NCBI GenBank assembly: GCA_030824835.1
Contig: JAPJRA010000084.1
Coordinates: 1 to 9,809 of the forward strand
Origin: Geminicoccaceae bacterium
GTDB lineage: Bacteria; Pseudomonadota; Alphaproteobacteria; Geminicoccales; Geminicoccaceae
Direction: 5' to 3'
DNA length: 9,809 nt
Part shown: positions 6,499 to 9,809 of the stretch, piece by piece
Layout: each line of letters opens with the position of its first letter
Numbering within the stretch: the first letter of the stretch is position 1
Notes under the pieces: generated by a model
Told to the model about the DNA's origin: nothing
The model's database searches: none
Seen by the model: the letters and a program-made list of their open reading frames with translations, nothing else
Position numbers and translations under genes: made by a program

Positions 6499-9267
6499 AT
6501 GAACGAAATCCAGGTCAAGGATCGTCCGAGGCGCCGGAAGCTGACGTTCAGTCAATATTACAACTCCAGCCAACTGCGTGCGGATACCTGGAATCGGCTC
6601 AAGCTTGATGCCCTGGCACTAGCGGAAACTGCCACACGCAAGGCGGATGTCAGCAAGTTGCGCGAGAGCGTCGCGGATGCTTTTGAAATCCTGGAACCTA
6701 TTGAAGGATATTGGGCATTTCCCGGGCGCGAGACCATGGCCGTCCTGCGCCACCTGCTCGACATCGACGACTATCGCAATCTGGCGCTGGTGGCCGGTCG
6801 CATCGTGCGCTCCCTCGCGACGGATTCATACCGGCGACACGAGATCTCTCTGCACGGCGGCGAGGACAGCGACGAAGACGACGAAGCCGATTACGACCAC
6901 ACGGTCGGCGATGCGGCCCACGGCCGACCCTATTTCGAGGTGCTGGTCGTCGACACCATGGGCCGGCACCAGGAAGAGGCACTGCGTCACGGCATGCAAA
7001 GTGCGCGCCGGGTGGACGACCCCTTCACCTACGAACTGCTGGTTGTCCGTAGCTTCGAAGACGCTCTCATCGCGGTCCTGACCAACTACAACATCCAAAC
7101 GGTCGTCATCCGCTTCAGCTTCCCTTACCGAACGCCGACCAACGTGGCGGCCCTGCAGCGCGAGCTATTGGGTATCGGCGAGGCCGACTTCGAGGCCGTA
7201 TCGGCCAGCGACCGCGGAATCCTGCTCTGCGAGGTGATAGGCCGTCTGCGGCCGGAACTCTGCGTCTATCTGGTGACCGACGTGTCGGTCGAGGAGATGG
7301 CCGGCCGGGTACCGCCCAACTGCCTGCGCGTGTTCTACCACCAAGAGGATTTCCTGGAGCTGCATCTCAACATCTTGCGAGGGGTCAACGCGCGCTACCA
7401 GACGCCCTTCTTCACCGCCCTGAAGGAATATAGCCGGCAGCCCACGGGTGTGTTCCACGCGATGCCGATCAGCCGCGGCAAGTCGATCACCAAGTCGCAC
7501 TGGATCCAGGACATGGGCCAGTTCTACGGCATGAACATCTTCCTGGCGGAGACCTCGGCGACATCGGGTGGCCTCGATTCGCTGCTGGAGCCGACGGGGC
7601 CGATCAAGAAGGCGCAAGAACTGGCCTCCCGGGCCTTCGGCTCCCAGCATACCTATTTCGTCACCAACGGCACGTCGACCGCCAACAAGATCGTCATGCA
7701 GGCTCTTGCCAAGCCCGATGACATTCTTCTGGTCGACCGAGACTGCCACAAGTCGCACCATTACGGGCTCGTCCTCTCCGGCGCCCACATGGTCTATCTC
7801 GACAGCTATCCGCTCCACCCGTACTCGATGTACGGTGCCGTGCCGTTGCGTGAGATCAAGCATCAGCTCCTGGCCTTCCGCAAAGCCGGCAAGCTCGATC
7901 GGGTCAAAGCCCTCCTACTGACCAACTGCACCTTCGACGGCATCGTCTACAACGTGCAGCGCGTGATGGAGGAGTGCCTGGCGATCAAGCCTGACCTCGT
8001 GTTCTTCTGGGACGAGGCCTGGTTCGCGTTCGCCCGCTGCGGCGTCACCTATCGCCAGCGCACCGGCATGGCCTCGGCGGCAATCCTGCGTGAGCGGTAT
8101 CGCAGCGCCGCGTATCGGGAGGCCTACGCCGAGTTCCAAAAGAACTTCGACGCCACCGACGACGAGGCATGGCTGAACACCAGGCTGATGCCTGATCCCG
8201 ACAAGGTGCGGATCCGGGTCTATGTCACGCACTCGACGCACAAGACCTTGACCAGCCTGCGTCAGGGCTCGATGATCCATGTCTATGATCAGGACTTCAA
8301 TCATAAGGTCGCCGACACCTTCCACGAAGCCTACATGACCCACACGTCCACCTCGCCCAATTACCAGATCCTGGCCTCGCTCGACGTGGGACGCCGGCAG
8401 GTCGAGCTGGAAGGCTTCGAGCTGGTCAAGAAGCAGCTTGAGATGGCGATGGTGCTACGGGAGCGGGTGGTGACCAACCCAGCGCTGAGCCGGCACTTTC
8501 GGTTCCTGACCGTCAAGGATATGATTCCGCCGGAATATCGCAAGAGCGGCATCGAGGCCTACTACGAACCGGAGAAGGGCTGGACCGATTTCTTCCAGGC
8601 CTGGCGCAACGACGAGTTCGTCCTCGATCCAACAAGGTTGACGCTGTTCGTCGGCTTGACGGGCGTCGACGGCAATACGTTCAAGAACGAATATCTGATG
8701 GATCGATACGGCATCCAGATCAACAAGACTTCGCGCAATACCGTGCTGTTCATGACCAATATCGGCACCACGCGCAGCTCTGTCGCCTACCTGATCGATG
8801 TGCTGTCCCGTATTGCCGCCGATCTTGACGCCAGGAACGAGGATTCGAGCCCCGCCGAGCGGGCCCTGCTGGCGCGCAGGGTCCACAATCTGACCGAGGA
8901 TCTGCCGGACCTACCGGATTTCAGCCGGTTCCACGACCGTTTTCGGCCGGACCCGAACGGCCCGACGCCCGAGGGTGACACCCGTCCGGCATTTTTTCTG
9001 GCCTACGATGACGCCACCTGTGAATACCTGCCGCACCAGGACAACACGATCGACGACGCGATGGCGGCCGGCCGCGATATCGTCTCGGCCACCTTTGTCA
9101 TCCCGTATCCGCCGGGGTTTCCGATTCTGGTCCCGGGGCAGGTGCTGAGCCGGGAGATCCTGGATTTCCTGCGCAAGCTCGACGTCACCGAGATTCACGG
9201 CCTGCGCCCGGAACTGGGTCTGCGGGTGTTCAAGGACGAGGTGTTGCGCCCGACTGTCGACGCGTAG
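6499..9267 (+). CDS. Long Orn/Lys/Arg decarboxylase-family PLP enzyme (922 aa)
   Basis: This is a fold-type I PLP enzyme of the bacterial ornithine/lysine/arginine decarboxylase family, expected to remove the alpha-carboxyl group of an amino acid in the cytoplasm. A flavodoxin/receiver-like wing domain covers about 144-300 (FEVLVVDTMG, ELLVVRSFEDAL). The PLP core spans about 315-775: SGGLDSL at 356-362, GTSTANK at 391-397 for cofactor phosphate, DRDCHKSHHYG with His417 to stack on the ring, DEAWFA with Asp505 for the ring nitrogen, and THSTHK with Lys582 as the Schiff-base lysine. The C-terminal domain ends with IPYPPGFPILVPGQ at 868-881. All expected catalytic positions are present, so activity is likely. 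It is longer than the usual 710-755 residues. There is an N-terminal segment of about 140 residues ending in an acidic tract (GEDSDEDDEADYDH, 121-134), and about 40 extra residues between Asp505 and Lys582. Substrate is uncertain. The gltS gene follows 33 bases later, so co-transcription is likely. Confidence 0.9.
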   Translation: MNEIQVKDRPRRRKLTFSQYYNSSQLRADTWNRLKLDALALAETATRKADVSKLRESVADAFEILEPIEGYWAFPGRETMAVLRHLLDIDDYRNLALVAGRIVRSLATDSYRRHEISLHGGEDSDEDDEADYDHTVGDAAHGRPYFEVLVVDTMGRHQEEALRHGMQSARRVDDPFTYELLVVRSFEDALIAVLTNYNIQTVVIRFSFPYRTPTNVAALQRELLGIGEADFEAVSASDRGILLCEVIGRLRPELCVYLVTDVSVEEMAGRVPPNCLRVFYHQEDFLELHLNILRGVNARYQTPFFTALKEYSRQPTGVFHAMPISRGKSITKSHWIQDMGQFYGMNIFLAETSATSGGLDSLLEPTGPIKKAQELASRAFGSQHTYFVTNGTSTANKIVMQALAKPDDILLVDRDCHKSHHYGLVLSGAHMVYLDSYPLHPYSMYGAVPLREIKHQLLAFRKAGKLDRVKALLLTNCTFDGIVYNVQRVMEECLAIKPDLVFFWDEAWFAFARCGVTYRQRTGMASAAILRERYRSAAYREAYAEFQKNFDATDDEAWLNTRLMPDPDKVRIRVYVTHSTHKTLTSLRQGSMIHVYDQDFNHKVADTFHEAYMTHTSTSPNYQILASLDVGRRQVELEGFELVKKQLEMAMVLRERVVTNPALSRHFRFLTVKDMIPPEYRKSGIEAYYEPEKGWTDFFQAWRNDEFVLDPTRLTLFVGLTGVDGNTFKNEYLMDRYGIQINKTSRNTVLFMTNIGTTRSSVAYLIDVLSRIAADLDARNEDSSPAERALLARRVHNLTEDLPDLPDFSRFHDRFRPDPNGPTPEGDTRPAFFLAYDDATCEYLPHQDNTIDDAMAAGRDIVSATFVIPYPPGFPILVPGQVLSREILDFLRKLDVTEIHGLRPELGLRVFKDEVLRPTVDA

Positions 9268-9300
9268 CAACTAATAAATCTAAAGCTAAGGGAGACGCCG

Positions 9301-9809
9301 ATGCAGTTGGATGTGAACATCATACTGACGCTGGTGGTCGCCGTGGCGGTGCTACTGGTCGGCCGCGTCGTCGTGGGACACATAGCGTTCCTGAACAAAT
9401 ACAGCATACCCGACCCGGTGGTCGGCGGCCTGATAGCGGCTGTCGTGATCACGGCGCTGCGCTTCGGCGCCGGCGTCAACATCACGTTCGACATGTCCCT
9501 GCAGAGCACGCTGCTCCTGGCCTTCTTCTCTACCATCGGGCTCAGCGCCGACGTGCGCATGTTGCTCAAGGGCGGGATGCGGCTGGTGATCCTGCTCGCC
9601 GTAGTGACTGTATTCCTGTTGCTGCAGAATGGGCTCGGGGTCGCCGCCGCGATCGGCCTGGACATGAACCCGCTGATCGGGCTGCTGGCCGGCACGGTGA
9701 CCATGTCCGGTGGCCATGGTACTGGCGCCGCCTATGCCAAGCTCTTCGGCGAGGTCAACAACCTGCAGGGGGCGATGGAGGTGGCCATGGCCTGCGCTAC
9801 GTTCGGCCT
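9301..9809 (+). CDS. gltS: Sodium/glutamate symporter GltS, partial (C-terminus beyond the window)
   Basis: The first 169 codons of an inner-membrane Na+-coupled glutamate symporter of the ESS family, which is about 400 residues when complete. The match to E. coli GltS as I recall it runs through the whole segment: a first helix ending in LLVGR at 18-22, FLNKYSIPDPVVGGL at 30-44 (FLKKYTIPEPVAGGL in E. coli), FDMSLQ at 63-68, LAFFSTIGLSA at 73-83, LIGLLAGTVTMSGGHGTGAAYAKLF in two runs at 125-149, and EVAMACATFG near the cut. The SGGHGTGAA stretch is the conserved re-entrant loop of the transport site. A GGGAG ribosome binding site lies 6-7 bases before the ATG, 33 bases after the decarboxylase-family stop, and no terminator separates them. 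Glutamate is the default substrate; other ESS members have not been ruled out here. Confidence 0.94.
   Translation, partial: MQLDVNIILTLVVAVAVLLVGRVVVGHIAFLNKYSIPDPVVGGLIAAVVITALRFGAGVNITFDMSLQSTLLLAFFSTIGLSADVRMLLKGGMRLVILLAVVTVFLLLQNGLGVAAAIGLDMNPLIGLLAGTVTMSGGHGTGAAYAKLFGEVNNLQGAMEVAMACATFG

Noticed and set aside
9195..9704. 169-aa minus-strand frame opposite gltS
   Set aside because: Ser/Thr/Pro-rich shadow; the plus strand matches GltS throughout.

Overview
This is a GC-rich proteobacterial-type window (ordinary bacterial codon use, Shine-Dalgarno sites before most genes, Tat and lipoprotein export signals). A high-GC alpha-, beta- or gamma-proteobacterium fits, but nothing in the window fixes the genus. 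There are seven protein genes, two of them cut by the window edges. I found no tRNA, rRNA, CRISPR array, insertion sequence or phage gene.

Layout. (1) 1-425, minus strand: the N-terminal part of a DUF4410-type lipoprotein, cut by the left edge. (2) 532-5975, minus strand: a probable five-gene operon read leftward. Its order is a Tat-exported sugar-type substrate-binding protein, a two-domain sugar ABC ATPase, an RbsC-type permease, a phytanoyl-CoA-dioxygenase-family (PhyH) Fe(II)/2-oxoglutarate enzyme and an EamA/DMT transporter. Gaps between these genes are 21, 9, 51 and 65 bases. The 51-base gap holds a perfect 9-bp hairpin directly in front of the dioxygenase ribosome binding site. (3) 5976-6498: a gap of about 520 bases between divergent transcription units, with operator-like inverted repeats near the ABC operon. 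(4) 6499-9809, plus strand: an unusually long (922 aa) member of the Orn/Lys/Arg decarboxylase family, followed 33 bases later by the sodium/glutamate symporter gene gltS, cut by the right edge.

How the genes may work together. The ABC genes form a complete binding-protein, ATPase and permease importer of the ribose/galactose class. The dioxygenase and the DMT transporter behind it suggest that the imported small molecule, or something made from it, is hydroxylated and that a product may be exported. The substrate cannot be read from the sequence. On the other side, a PLP-dependent amino-acid decarboxylase homologue sits with a glutamate-type Na+ symporter. The well-known decarboxylases of this family pair with APC-type antiporters instead, so this pairing is the most interesting feature of the window. 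It raises the possibility of a non-canonical substrate for the decarboxylase.
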